Assembly: GCF_900143095.1 (NCBI RefSeq)
Contig: NZ_FRDA01000012.1
Coordinates: 1 to 64,000, forward strand
DNA: 64,000 bases
Direction of reading: 5' to 3'
From: Pseudomonas asturiensis
Lineage (GTDB): Bacteria > Pseudomonadota > Gammaproteobacteria > Pseudomonadales > Pseudomonadaceae
The notes beneath the pieces were generated by a model. That model ran no database searches and had not been told where the DNA came from. It worked only from the letters and a program-made list of their open reading frames with translations. Positions 8,214 to 16,413 of the stretch are shown one piece after another. The first letter of the stretch is position 1. Every line of letters begins with the position of its first letter. A program made the translations under genes and the position numbers.

Positions 8214-9344
8214 ATGACTAACGGACGCGATCATCGAATCGACTTCTTTCGGGGCCTGGCGCTGATCTTCATTTTCTGGGATCACGTGCCAGACAACCCG
8301 CTGGCCCAACTGACCGTGCGCAACTTCGGTTTCAGCGATGCGGCGGAGATCTTCGTCTTTCTGGCCGGTTACGCGGCGATTCTTGCGTACGGGCGCATTG
8401 CCCGACGCGAGGGCATGCTGGTCGCAGGCGTGCGTATCCTGCGGCGCACCTGGGTGCTGTATGTGGTGCACATCTTTCTGTTGACCTTGCTGATGGGCAT
8501 CGTCTTCGTCGCCAACAACCATGTCGAGACCCGCGATATGGTGCAGCAGATGGGGCTCGAATACTTCGTCGGCAACCCCCAGCAGGCGCTGGCCGATGAA
8601 CTGCTGCTGCGCTTCAAACCCAACCTGACCGACCCGTTACCGTTGTACATCGTCCTGTTGCTGACGCTGCCTTTGATCCTGCCGCTCATGCTGCGCAAGC
8701 TGGAGCTGGCGGTCGGCCTGTCGATTGCCCTGTACCTGATGGTGCCGCTGTTTGGCTGGAACCTGCGCGCCTATGAAGGCGGCGGCGTCTGGTATTTCAA
8801 CCCGGTGGCCTGGCAGTTGCTGTTCATCCTCGGCGGTGCCTGTGCGCTGCGGGCCGAGACGCAAATCGCCAGGGAACGTGTCCCGTTGCGTCAACAACCG
8901 CTGTTCATGCTTGCCGCCGTTTACGTGCTGATCGCTGGCGTACTGACCTTCAGCGAGAAATGGCCAGGGTTGCACACCGCACTGGTATCGACCCTGCAAC
9001 TGGAAAGCCTCTACCCCATCAGCAAGACCGACCTGGCACCTGTGCGGCTGCTGCACTTTCTGGCGCTGGTCTACGTGGTCGCCCGCTTGCTGCCCGCCAC
9101 CAGCACCTGGCTCGAAAATTGGCCTGCTCGCCAGACCTGCCGCATGGGCCGCTACTCACTGGAAGTGTTCTGCCTGGGCGTACTGCTCGCCCCTTTGGCC
9201 GACATGGCCAATGCACTGGCGGGAGACACCTGGCCAATGCAAGTCACCACCGCGATCGTCGGCCTCGGGTTGATGATGCTGATGGCCAACGGGCTTGAGT
9301 TGAACAAACGCTTCGATAAAGCGCCCCGTCTCTTGCCAACCTGA
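8214..9344 (+). CDS. opgC: OpgC-family membrane acyltransferase
   Basis: 376-residue integral membrane protein with about ten predicted helices. It matches OpgC, which adds succinyl groups to periplasmic osmoregulated glucans. The start at 8214 gives MTNGRDHRIDFFRGLALI, the conserved catalytic-region beginning (R-x-D-F-x-R-G) of this family. OPGs matter for osmoadaptation, motility and virulence in plant-associated pseudomonads. No opgGH is adjacent. It is followed by the A+T-richer tandem gene block. Confidence 0.85.
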   Translation: MTNGRDHRIDFFRGLALIFIFWDHVPDNPLAQLTVRNFGFSDAAEIFVFLAGYAAILAYGRIARREGMLVAGVRILRRTWVLYVVHIFLLTLLMGIVFVANNHVETRDMVQQMGLEYFVGNPQQALADELLLRFKPNLTDPLPLYIVLLLTLPLILPLMLRKLELAVGLSIALYLMVPLFGWNLRAYEGGGVWYFNPVAWQLLFILGGACALRAETQIARERVPLRQQPLFMLAAVYVLIAGVLTFSEKWPGLHTALVSTLQLESLYPISKTDLAPVRLLHFLALVYVVARLLPATSTWLENWPARQTCRMGRYSLEVFCLGVLLAPLADMANALAGDTWPMQVTTAIVGLGLMMLMANGLELNKRFDKAPRLLPT

Positions 9345-9372
9345 GAATCGCATCACATTCAATCGCCCTCTC

Positions 9373-9424
9373 GGAAAGTTCCTACTGCTTTATCAGGCCA
9401 AGTTTTTCTTGAAATGGCCGTTAT
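9373..9424 (+). promoter_or_regulatory. sigma-28 (FliA)-type promoter, copy A, with upstream element
   Basis: The -35 CCAAGTTT (9398-9405), an 11-base spacer and the -10 GCCGTTAT (9417-9424) match the FliA consensus TAAAGTTT-N11-GCCGATAA. Just upstream lies GGAAAGTTCCTAC, then 4 bases, then TTATCAGG, which is also present before the next two genes. The -10 ends 30 bases before the TTG start at 9455. Confidence 0.75.
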
Positions 9425-9454
9425 TCGGTATGAACTTAACGGGAGGGTAATGCC

Positions 9455-10120
9455 TTGAATATTGATACCGTCACAACCCACATGAAGACCTTGCAGCCTA
9501 CGGCCATGCCACGCGCATTGGAATCGGGAATGGTTGGCGGCGCTGCGCCAAAAAAAGAGGCTATGACGGCTGACGCCACAACAGCGAAAGAAAAGCCTTT
9601 TTATGAATGTGAGAAAGAACCCTGGCTTTCAGAGCCAGTGGATCCGCTGATCACGAATCGTGAAGAGTATGTGGCGCATCAAAAAATGTTCAATGCTATC
9701 GATTTGAGACTCATGCAGATCACGTATGACGCTTACAGAAAAGAGCTGATAGATACCCATCCAGACATCGCAAACAAAAAATTTGGCTTCACACTGGACG
9801 AAAGCGCATCCCTGAAAATCATTGGTTATGACAACAGCTTAACCGAAACCGACAGAGCGGTGCTGACGGAATCCATCAACAACTTCCAAGAACTTAAAAG
9901 CATGGTCCAGGCAAATGCAAAAATGCTCATGACCCTGGTGGACCATGATCACGAAACGTTCGGAAATCGATACAACCTGAACATCGAGAATTTTCACAGC
10001 ATTATAGATTACGACAAGATACTAAACACTGGCATTAACCTTATGCAAAGTGAATGGGTACGGCAAGTTCAGAGCAATGCTGAAAAGATCAGCCATTCAT
10101 ATATTTCTGTATCGGCATAA
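9455..10120 (+). CDS. tandem paralogue A, unknown function, FliA-type promoter
   Basis: 221-residue protein I do not recognise. It begins at TTG 9455, supported by GGGAGG 8 bases upstream; the next candidate is ATG 9482. There is no Sec signal or membrane helix. Residues 1-45 are polar and rich in Thr/Ala/Met and look disordered. Then comes an FYECEKEPW segment shared with the two following genes, and a conserved C-terminal domain: FGFTL, LTETDRAVL, NAKMLMTLVDHD and LNIENFHSIIDYDKIL. The DNA is visibly A+T-richer than its neighbours. It may be a secreted or flagellum-related protein, which is inference from the promoter and N-terminus only. Confidence 0.85.
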   Translation: MNIDTVTTHMKTLQPTAMPRALESGMVGGAAPKKEAMTADATTAKEKPFYECEKEPWLSEPVDPLITNREEYVAHQKMFNAIDLRLMQITYDAYRKELIDTHPDIANKKFGFTLDESASLKIIGYDNSLTETDRAVLTESINNFQELKSMVQANAKMLMTLVDHDHETFGNRYNLNIENFHSIIDYDKILNTGINLMQSEWVRQVQSNAEKISHSYISVSA

Positions 10121-10428
10121 AAAGTCTGGCGGGATTTTTTTCATACCAGAGCTTAACGCCACACTGAAAAATACAGGCACAAGCCAGAGGCAGACGTATC
10201 TCTTGTAAATCATCCTCATTATAATTTTTTAGACAGGGCTGAATGCCGCTGATAAAACCGACATAATAGAAAGCCACCCCATCAGTCAACCCACACTAAC
10301 CAAAACAAGAAAACTCCTACAATAAAATCATCCATTCAAATTCTAGAGAAAAATCCTACAACATTATCAGGGCAAGTTTTTCAACCTAAGGCCGTTAGCG
10401 AGTTAACTCATCAGCAGGAATACCTGAC
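10121..10428. other. A+T-rich intergenic region between paralogues A and B
   Basis: 308 bases without a convincing gene. The only identifiable structure is the promoter element at 10347-10398. The reading frame on the minus strand (10089-10289) has no ribosome-binding site or family resemblance. Confidence 0.6.
10347..10398 (+). promoter_or_regulatory. sigma-28 (FliA)-type promoter, copy B, with upstream element
   Basis: The -35 GCAAGTTT (10372-10379), an 11-base spacer and the -10 GCCGTTAG (10391-10398), preceded by CCTAC (10355) and TTATCAGG (10364). The spacings are identical to copy A, and the -10 ends 30 bases before the ATG at 10429. Confidence 0.72.
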
Positions 10429-11139
10429 ATGAAAATCAGTGCAGCAACCATGAGCCTCGCGTTCCAACCTGACCTCATCAAAAAAGCGACCTCCAGCCCG
10501 GCACTTGCGGAGTTGTCAAAACCTCTGCCGACGCCTGTCAAACCTCCGCGCGATCCAAATGAAGAATTTTACCGGTTCGAAGAAAGCCCTTGGCTGCCAA
10601 AAAACGACAAAGGGGAAATTGACGAAATTTACAAATTCCTTTCGGCCGAAGACATAAAACCAATGAGGGATAAGTTTCTCGAAATTGAACTGAAAAAATT
10701 TGAAAGCTCGATCTGTAGCATGTTCGACGACTTTCACAATTTCAAACAGCAACTCGCCTATTTGAACCCCGGACTTGCAGGCAAGCACTATGGCTTCACC
10801 TTGAGCTTCGACGAAACCATAAAGATAACTGACCCGGATGGCGTATTAACGCCCGCGGAGCACACCTACCTCACCGAAGAACTCAACAAACGCAAGCCGC
10901 TCAAGGATGCGTTGATCACCAACGCCAAAAGCATCATGACCTTGCTGGATCACTACTCAGAAAAATTCGGTACCGAGCACACGCTCAACCTGGAGAAATT
11001 CAGCAAGGTCATTGACTACGGACAAGTGTTCAGCCGCAACACCATTGGTAACTTCATGGACACCATCATCTACCAGATCGAACGCTATGCACCAAAGCGC
11101 GAGGTCAAGGAGGAACCGTTGGTGGACGTTCACGCTTGA
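10429..11139 (+). CDS. tandem paralogue B, unknown function, FliA-type promoter
   Basis: 236-residue paralogue of the genes on either side. ATG 10429 follows an AGGA at 10416-10419. The N-terminus (MKISAATMSLAFQPD) has few acidic residues, with a Pro/Ser-rich stretch up to about residue 45; no Sec signal is seen. Shared landmarks are EFYRFEESPW, YGFTLSFDE, DPDGVLTPAEHTYLTEELN, NAKSIMTLLDHY and LNLEKFSKVIDYGQVF. DPDGVLTPAEH looks faintly like a calcium-binding loop, but one such loop is not enough to call an EF-hand. Function unknown. It has its own sigma-28-type promoter. Confidence 0.87.
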   Translation: MKISAATMSLAFQPDLIKKATSSPALAELSKPLPTPVKPPRDPNEEFYRFEESPWLPKNDKGEIDEIYKFLSAEDIKPMRDKFLEIELKKFESSICSMFDDFHNFKQQLAYLNPGLAGKHYGFTLSFDETIKITDPDGVLTPAEHTYLTEELNKRKPLKDALITNAKSIMTLLDHYSEKFGTEHTLNLEKFSKVIDYGQVFSRNTIGNFMDTIIYQIERYAPKREVKEEPLVDVHA

Positions 11140-11172
11140 AACCGAGAAAGGCATCACACCACCGCCCTCATC

Positions 11173-11225
11173 CGGAAACTTCCTACAGGGTTATCAGGCA
11201 AAGGTTTTCTCCACATCGCCGTTAT
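11173..11225 (+). promoter_or_regulatory. sigma-28 (FliA)-type promoter, copy C, with upstream element
   Basis: GGAAACTTCCTAC and TTATCAGG (11191-11198) are followed by -35 CAAAGGTT (11199-11206), an 11-base spacer and -10 GCCGTTAT (11218-11225). From CCTAC to the base before GCCGTTA is 35 bases, as in copies A and B. The ATG is at 11261. Confidence 0.72.
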
Positions 11226-11260
11226 CAAGGAAGCGTCATCCATTCAGCAAGGAGCGAGAC

Positions 11261-11941
11261 ATGAATATCAACAGCGCAATTCCATACTACATACCCGCTC
11301 AAACACCTCGGCAGACTCTTGCGCCTCTGCCGACCAACCCGCCCTCGTCCGATGTGTCAACGCATCAGGAGAAGAAAGAAGCCTATGCGAAAGAGTTCTA
11401 CACAAGGGAGGAAGAGCCTTGGAACAAAATATCTTACGATTACATGCAGGACGGTGTACCCGTATCAATGCAGCATTATGCGAAGGAATGCTATTTACTG
11501 TCCATGAGAGTGTCGGCCGCTAGAGAGCTGGGCAACCAAGAACTATTTTTTGGTGCTTTTAAAAAACAAGTCGCACATATCCGACCGGACTTGGCAGAGA
11601 AAAACTTCAGCTTTACTCTTGGCGACGACGCGGAGATCAAAATATTGGACCCCGGAAAAAAACTGAACGACGACGACTTACAATGGTTAACCAGAGCCAT
11701 TAATTCAGACGGCGACTTCAAGGGTTCGGTAAGAGAAGGTGCGAAGCTTATAATGACGATATTTGACCATGACTCCAAAAATCTTTCAGGAAAAACCAAC
11801 CTGAACCTTTTGAACTTTCAGGATATTGTCGACCTCGGGAAGGTACTCTCAGACCCGATTGACATGACTGAAGGATGGATGAAGCAAGTGAAGGAGCATG
11901 ACGAGAAAAATGGGAATTCTCTGATAAACACCTACGCGTAG
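11261..11941 (+). CDS. tandem paralogue C, unknown function, FliA-type promoter
   Basis: 226-residue third member of the tandem family. ATG 11261 has AAGGAG upstream; the reading frame is open further upstream but that part overlaps paralogue B and its promoter and is not used. The N-terminus is Pro/Thr/Ser/Asn-rich (MNINSAIPYYIPAQTPRQ) without a Sec signal. It keeps EFYTREEEPW, FSFTLGDD, the I-L-D-P-G loop, GAKLIMTIFDHD and LNLLNFQDIVDLGKVL. All three paralogues end in alanine. A bidirectional terminator follows at once. Function unknown. Confidence 0.87.
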   Translation: MNINSAIPYYIPAQTPRQTLAPLPTNPPSSDVSTHQEKKEAYAKEFYTREEEPWNKISYDYMQDGVPVSMQHYAKECYLLSMRVSAARELGNQELFFGAFKKQVAHIRPDLAEKNFSFTLGDDAEIKILDPGKKLNDDDLQWLTRAINSDGDFKGSVREGAKLIMTIFDHDSKNLSGKTNLNLLNFQDIVDLGKVLSDPIDMTEGWMKQVKEHDEKNGNSLINTYA

Positions 11942-11946
11942 GTGTC

Positions 11947-11985
11947 AAAAAGGGCGCTCCGTAGACAAGCGGAGCCGCCCTTTCT
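11947..11985. terminator. bidirectional rho-independent terminator
   Basis: A stem of GGGCGCTCCG against CGGAGCCGCCC (one bulged base), with A-rich sequence on one side and TTTCTT on the other, lies between the convergent genes ending at 11941 and 11992. Confidence 0.8.
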
Positions 11986-11991
11986 TAAAAT

Positions 11992-12906
11992 TTACGGCCT
12001 TGTATGCAAATTGGTTAGCCAACGCTTACACAAATGCCCTAGCTTGAACTCATAAACTTTGTCCTCCAGCCGCCCCGTCAAAATATTACTGGCACTATAA
12101 ACCCCCTCCTCGTAACGCGTACTCCACGTAAGCCTTTTCTTATCGACGTTTTCATATATGCTGTCTGCGAGCCAGCCTCCTTCGCAACGCTTGAATTCTA
12201 TCAGCTCTGATATTTTTCCATTTTCATCAGATAAAAAGGTTTTTTTCACCTCCTCTCCGGCACCCGTAGTCAGTGAAAAGAACAACTGCCCCCCCTCCAA
12301 GGGATACGCCTTGCTGTCCGTAAAATTCGCCTCCAGCGTTACCTCCTTGAATCCTTGAGTGGCTAGAAACCCTTTCTTGTCACTCTGAATTGCCGAAATC
12401 GGTAAAATACCTTTCTCGTTGAGCAGGTCGTAACTCATGTGAGGAAACGACCCGAGCACAATCCTGTATTCCGCGCTTTCAAACTTGCTCCCTTCAACGG
12501 TGATTACGCGGACATTGACCTGAGCACCGGGGTTCAAGCCGGATATCAGTTGAGCGCTTGCAAAGCGTTTAGGCTTCCACTCGCCACTGTCAACTTGATA
12601 TTCAACTTTCCAGAGTTTGTCGTATTGACTGCCAGGCGTTGCCAACAAAACATTCTGGCCACGAACCGCGGTAAAGCTGTACTGATGGACCGCCGAAACA
12701 CTTTCCAGCGTCTGAGTAATTTGGTGAATCTTGTCGGAGAGCACGACCACACCTGGGTTTTCTGCGCGCAACACCGATGTTTCGTGCAGCGCATCCGACG
12801 CAATGCTGACAACACCGCTTTCACCCTGTGCAAGCGCATGGCAGGACATTGCCAGAAACAGTCCCGACACGAGCATGCGGCACGTATTACTTTTATTGTT
12901 TTTCAT
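11992..12906 (-). CDS. secreted protein of unknown function
   Basis: 304-residue protein with a clear Sec signal peptide (hydrophobic MLVSGLFLAMSCHALA, residues 11-26). The segment around residues 95-150, with a predicted beta-rich, Ig/FnIII-like pattern (WKVEYQVDSGEWKPKRF, LNPGAQVNVRVITVEG), suggests an extracellular beta-sandwich. The rest is unrecognised. Codon use is A+T-rich like the paralogues it faces across the terminator, so it probably belongs to the same accessory patch. It lies divergent from the PBP-like gene. Probably periplasmic or extracellular; role unknown. Confidence 0.8.
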   Translation of the reverse strand: MKNNKSNTCRMLVSGLFLAMSCHALAQGESGVVSIASDALHETSVLRAENPGVVVLSDKIHQITQTLESVSAVHQYSFTAVRGQNVLLATPGSQYDKLWKVEYQVDSGEWKPKRFASAQLISGLNPGAQVNVRVITVEGSKFESAEYRIVLGSFPHMSYDLLNEKGILPISAIQSDKKGFLATQGFKEVTLEANFTDSKAYPLEGGQLFFSLTTGAGEEVKKTFLSDENGKISELIEFKRCEGGWLADSIYENVDKKRLTWSTRYEEGVYSASNILTGRLEDKVYEFKLGHLCKRWLTNLHTRP

Positions 12907-13216
12907 TTTAAATTCTCAACGTAAGTCCATTAATGTACGCCGGGCCTCATTGCCACTGACTGCCTGGACGTAATCAGCGAATACGTTGAAGATCAATACC
13001 GAGAACAACTTTACGGAAACATCCTACACATTAAAAAATCGTGCGTATTCAAACAACATGCTGGATCAGTCACTCCAGGACGCCCCCGACTGCAATTTTT
13101 CTGACCGCCCCGCATCGGCTGCACAGTCTCACATTGAGCCCGACAATTTCTCCTGTAATCCCAACCAGCGTCTAAGCTTGTCTCAGGTGCGTTAACAGGG
13201 TGACGGGCCATCGACT
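12907..13216. other. intergenic region with degenerate copy of the upstream element
   Basis: 310 bases. CGGAAACATCCTACA at 13014-13028 resembles the first half of the element before the three paralogues, but the TTATCAGG and sigma-28 parts are missing. A short reading frame from a TTG at 12986 to 13195 has no good ribosome-binding site and is not called. Confidence 0.4.
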
Positions 13217-16200
13217 ATGGGCGTATTCAGGCATTCCGATAGCAGGCAAGATGTGATTTCCGCTGACCGTCAGGATGACCCACGCGCGCCGCAGCAGCCC
13301 CGTCGTAAACGTTATGGATGGCGGGTGTTCTGGGTGGTCGTGGCACTGGGCGGTGTCGCGCTGGGCGCAGCGGTGGCCGTGGAAAGCCGCAGTTCCAGGC
13401 TTCAGGCACGCGAATTCAGTCGCTTTGCCGCCAGCCTCGGTTATTCGGTGCAGCCAGGGCCGAGTACGCAGGTGGTGTATCCGGGTGACGGGCCTTTCGA
13501 TAAACGCTTGGGCTACTCATCGCTGGATGAATTCCTGCCGCGTTTGCTCAAGCGCGATTATGTGATCACGCGGCAGGCGCGCTTTTCCCCCGAACTGATG
13601 CGCTACAGCCAGCACGGCTTCTTCGTGCCGTATCAGGAAAAGATTCAGGCCGGGCTGTCGATCACCGACTGCCGTGGCGCGCCGCTGTATGAGTTTCGCT
13701 ATCCGCAACAGTTCTACCCGGCATTTGCCGACATTCCGCCAGTGGTGGTGCACAGCCTGCTGTTCATCGAAAACCGCGACCTGCTTGACCCGCAGCAGCC
13801 GCTGGCTAACCCGGCGGTGGACTGGCCGCGATTTGCCAAGGCCGCGTGGTCGCAAGTGGCACGGCTGCTGTCGCTGCCTGGTCAGTCAGCGGGCGGCAGT
13901 ACGCTGGCCACGCAACTGGAAAAGTATCGCCACTCGCCGGATGGGCTGACGCAGTCTGGCTCGGAGAAAATCCGGCAGATGATTTCCGCCAGCGTCCGGG
14001 CTTATCAACCCGGCGCACAGACGCTGGAAGCACGTCAGCATGTGGTCAGGGATTATCTGAACAGTGTGCCGTTGTCCGCGGTTCCCGGGCACGGCGAGGT
14101 GCATGGTCTGGCCGAGGGTTTGCGAGTCTGGTTCGGTGTGGACTTTGCCAGAACCAATGAAATCCTCGCGTCCAGTCCTGCAGACCCAAAAAGCCTGGCC
14201 GAAAAAGCGCTGGCCTTGCGCGAGGTGCTGTCGCTGGTGATTGCCCAGCGCCGCCCTTCCCATTATCTGGCCAAGGGTCGTCTGGAACTGGCTGAGCTCA
14301 CCGACAGCCACATTCGCCTGCTGGCCCAGGCCAAAGTGATCGATCAGCCCCTTGCAGATGCGGCGTTGGCGGCGACTGTCACCTACCGCGACTGGGTGCA
14401 GCAGCCGACGATTCAGCCCATTGAAACCAACAAGGGCATCAGCGTTGCGCGCACCCGGCTGTCGAACCTGCTGAATCGTCCGCTGTATGACCTGGACCGC
14501 CTCGATCTGTCGGCCACCAGCACCTTGCACGGTCAGTTGCAGACCCAGGTCAGCCAATACCTGCGCGACCTGGCCGACCCGGCGTTTGCGGGCAGCATCG
14601 GTCTGATGGGTGAGCGTCTGCTGACCCCTGCCAGTACCACGCAAGTGCGTTACAGCTTCACGCTGTTCGAGCGCGGGACGGATGGCTCGCGGGTGCGCGT
14701 GCAGACCGACAGCACCGATCAGCCGTTCGACATCAACGAGGGCAGCAAGCTGGAACTGGGTTCGACCGCCAAGATGCGGGTGCTGACGACCTACCTGGAA
14801 ATCATCGCCGAACTGCACGGGCGCTATGCCGACATGAGTGTCGCGCAACTGAGGAAAGTCCCCATCGAAGAGCCCGATCGCCTGACACGCTGGTCGGTGG
14901 ACTACCTGATACAGAACAAGGACCGCGACCTGTCGAAAATGCTTGCAGCCGCGCTGGATCGCACCTACTCGGCCAGCCCCGGCGAGGCGTTCTTCACCGG
15001 CGGCGGTATGCATCGTTTCAACAACTTCCGACACGAAGACGACGGGCGAATTCCGACCTTGCGTGAGTCGCTGCGTGAGTCCATCAACCTGCCGTTCATT
15101 CGTCTGATGCGCGATATTGTGCGCTACAGCACCTATCAGGCCCCCAGCAACAGCGCGGCACTGCTCAAGGACGACGACAACCCGCGTCGCCAGGAATACC
15201 TGAGCCAGTTCGCCGACCGAGAAGGCACGGTGTTCCTGCTGCGTTTCTGGAAGCGCTACAAGGACAAGACCACGCAGGAACGTCTCGACACGTTTCTGGA
15301 CGGCATCAACCCGACCGCCATCCGTCTGGCCGCCGTGCACCGTTACCTGTTGCCGGGGGCTGACCGCAACACCTTCAATGCCTTCGTTCGTGCGCACCTT
15401 GAAGACCCGAGAGCCACAGTGAAACTGACCGAAAAACGTCTGACGGATCTGTATGACAGCTATGGTCCGGGCGCGTATGACCTGCCGGATCAGGGTTACA
15501 TCGCGCGCGTGCATCCTCTGGATCTGTGGCTGGTGGGCTATCTGCTCAAGCACCCCGACGCGCAGTTCAAGGACGCCGTGTCGGCCAGCCGCTTCGAACG
15601 TCAGGAAGTCTATGGCTGGCTGTTCAAGAGCCGGCACAAGGGCGCGCGTGACAGCCGGATCCGCACCATGATGGAAGTCGAGGCGTTTCTGGACATCGAG
15701 CAACGCTGGCAGCGCGTGGGCTATCCCTTCGATCATCTGGTGCCCTCGCTGGCGACGGCCATCGGCAGCTCCGGCGATCGCCCGGCAGCCCTGGCCGAGC
15801 TGATCGGTATCATCCAGAACGACGGCATCCGTCTGCCCGCTGTGCGTATCGACAGCCTGCAGTTTGCCGCCGCTACGCCTTATGAAACCGAACTGACCAT
15901 CAACCCGGAACTGGGCCAGCGGGTGTTGCCGTCCGAAGTGGCCGCAGCGATGCGCGAAGCGCTGTCGCAGGTAGTGGACGGCGGCACCGCAAAACGGGTG
16001 CAAGGCACCTTCAAACTGCAAGACGGCAGCGTGCTGGCCATGGGCGGCAAAACCGGCACCGGCGATAACCGTATCGAAAGCATCGGCGCAGGCGGACGCG
16101 TCATCAGTTCGCGGGCCATCAACCGTACCGCGACCTTCGTGTTTTATATCGGCGAGAACCATTTCGGCGCCCTGACAGCGTTCGTGCCGGGCCGCGCCGC

Positions 16201-16336
16201 TGAGGGTTTCCGTTTCACCTCGGCACTGCCGGTGCAGGTGCTCAAGGGCATGGCACCGATATTGACGCCTTATCTGGAGCGCAATGGAAAAGCGATGTGC
16301 AACGCGCCGCCTCTCGACAACCGCACGCAGACATAG
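13217..16336 (+). CDS. very long class A PBP-like transglycosylase/transpeptidase
   Basis: 1039-residue inner-membrane protein. A basic cytoplasmic N-terminus is followed by one membrane helix (about residues 34-54). A GT51-like domain has its catalytic glutamate probably at E185 (IENRDLL, where the canonical motif is E-D), and GGSTLATQLEK. The transpeptidase domain has all three motifs: S516-T-A-K519, S622-I-N624 and K945-T-G947. The gap between SxN and KTG (about 320 residues) is much larger than in ordinary PBPs, so there is a big insertion. Probably a peptidoglycan synthase variant; the altered GT51 motifs leave glycosyltransferase activity uncertain. Transcribed alone. Confidence 0.85.
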   Translation: MGVFRHSDSRQDVISADRQDDPRAPQQPRRKRYGWRVFWVVVALGGVALGAAVAVESRSSRLQAREFSRFAASLGYSVQPGPSTQVVYPGDGPFDKRLGYSSLDEFLPRLLKRDYVITRQARFSPELMRYSQHGFFVPYQEKIQAGLSITDCRGAPLYEFRYPQQFYPAFADIPPVVVHSLLFIENRDLLDPQQPLANPAVDWPRFAKAAWSQVARLLSLPGQSAGGSTLATQLEKYRHSPDGLTQSGSEKIRQMISASVRAYQPGAQTLEARQHVVRDYLNSVPLSAVPGHGEVHGLAEGLRVWFGVDFARTNEILASSPADPKSLAEKALALREVLSLVIAQRRPSHYLAKGRLELAELTDSHIRLLAQAKVIDQPLADAALAATVTYRDWVQQPTIQPIETNKGISVARTRLSNLLNRPLYDLDRLDLSATSTLHGQLQTQVSQYLRDLADPAFAGSIGLMGERLLTPASTTQVRYSFTLFERGTDGSRVRVQTDSTDQPFDINEGSKLELGSTAKMRVLTTYLEIIAELHGRYADMSVAQLRKVPIEEPDRLTRWSVDYLIQNKDRDLSKMLAAALDRTYSASPGEAFFTGGGMHRFNNFRHEDDGRIPTLRESLRESINLPFIRLMRDIVRYSTYQAPSNSAALLKDDDNPRRQEYLSQFADREGTVFLLRFWKRYKDKTTQERLDTFLDGINPTAIRLAAVHRYLLPGADRNTFNAFVRAHLEDPRATVKLTEKRLTDLYDSYGPGAYDLPDQGYIARVHPLDLWLVGYLLKHPDAQFKDAVSASRFERQEVYGWLFKSRHKGARDSRIRTMMEVEAFLDIEQRWQRVGYPFDHLVPSLATAIGSSGDRPAALAELIGIIQNDGIRLPAVRIDSLQFAAATPYETELTINPELGQRVLPSEVAAAMREALSQVVDGGTAKRVQGTFKLQDGSVLAMGGKTGTGDNRIESIGAGGRVISSRAINRTATFVFYIGENHFGALTAFVPGRAAEGFRFTSALPVQVLKGMAPILTPYLERNGKAMCNAPPLDNRTQT

Positions 16337-16371
16337 CCCGTTACCGTTCGTCATGATCACTTGCAGCTCAG

Positions 16372-16399
16372 TTTAGATATATCTTAAGGTATATCTAAA
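16372..16399. promoter_or_regulatory. PadR/NfeR-type operator palindrome
   Basis: A perfect 10-base inverted repeat, TTTAGATATA and TATATCTAAA with an 8-base spacer, lies 15 bases before the padR-like gene. Position and symmetry suggest autoregulation of the two-gene operon. Confidence 0.7.
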
Positions 16400-16413
16400 T
16401 CGGACAACGAGAG

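Noticed and set aside
10429..11139. EF-hand calcium-binding protein
   Set aside because: DPDGVLTPAEH resembles one loop, but the flanking helices and the corresponding loops of the paralogues do not fit the EF-hand pattern.
9373..11225. HrpL (hrp box) promoters for the tandem paralogues
   Set aside because: I looked for GGAACC-N15/16-CCACNNA before each gene; none is present. The repeated element matches FliA, not HrpL.
12986..13195. 69-residue frame between the secreted protein and the PBP gene
   Set aside because: Starts with TTG, lacks a ribosome-binding site, and no family is recognised.
13886..16360. 824-residue frame on the minus strand opposite the PBP gene
   Set aside because: It is the antisense shadow of a high-G+C gene with normal codon use; the protein is His/Arg/Gln-rich without motifs.
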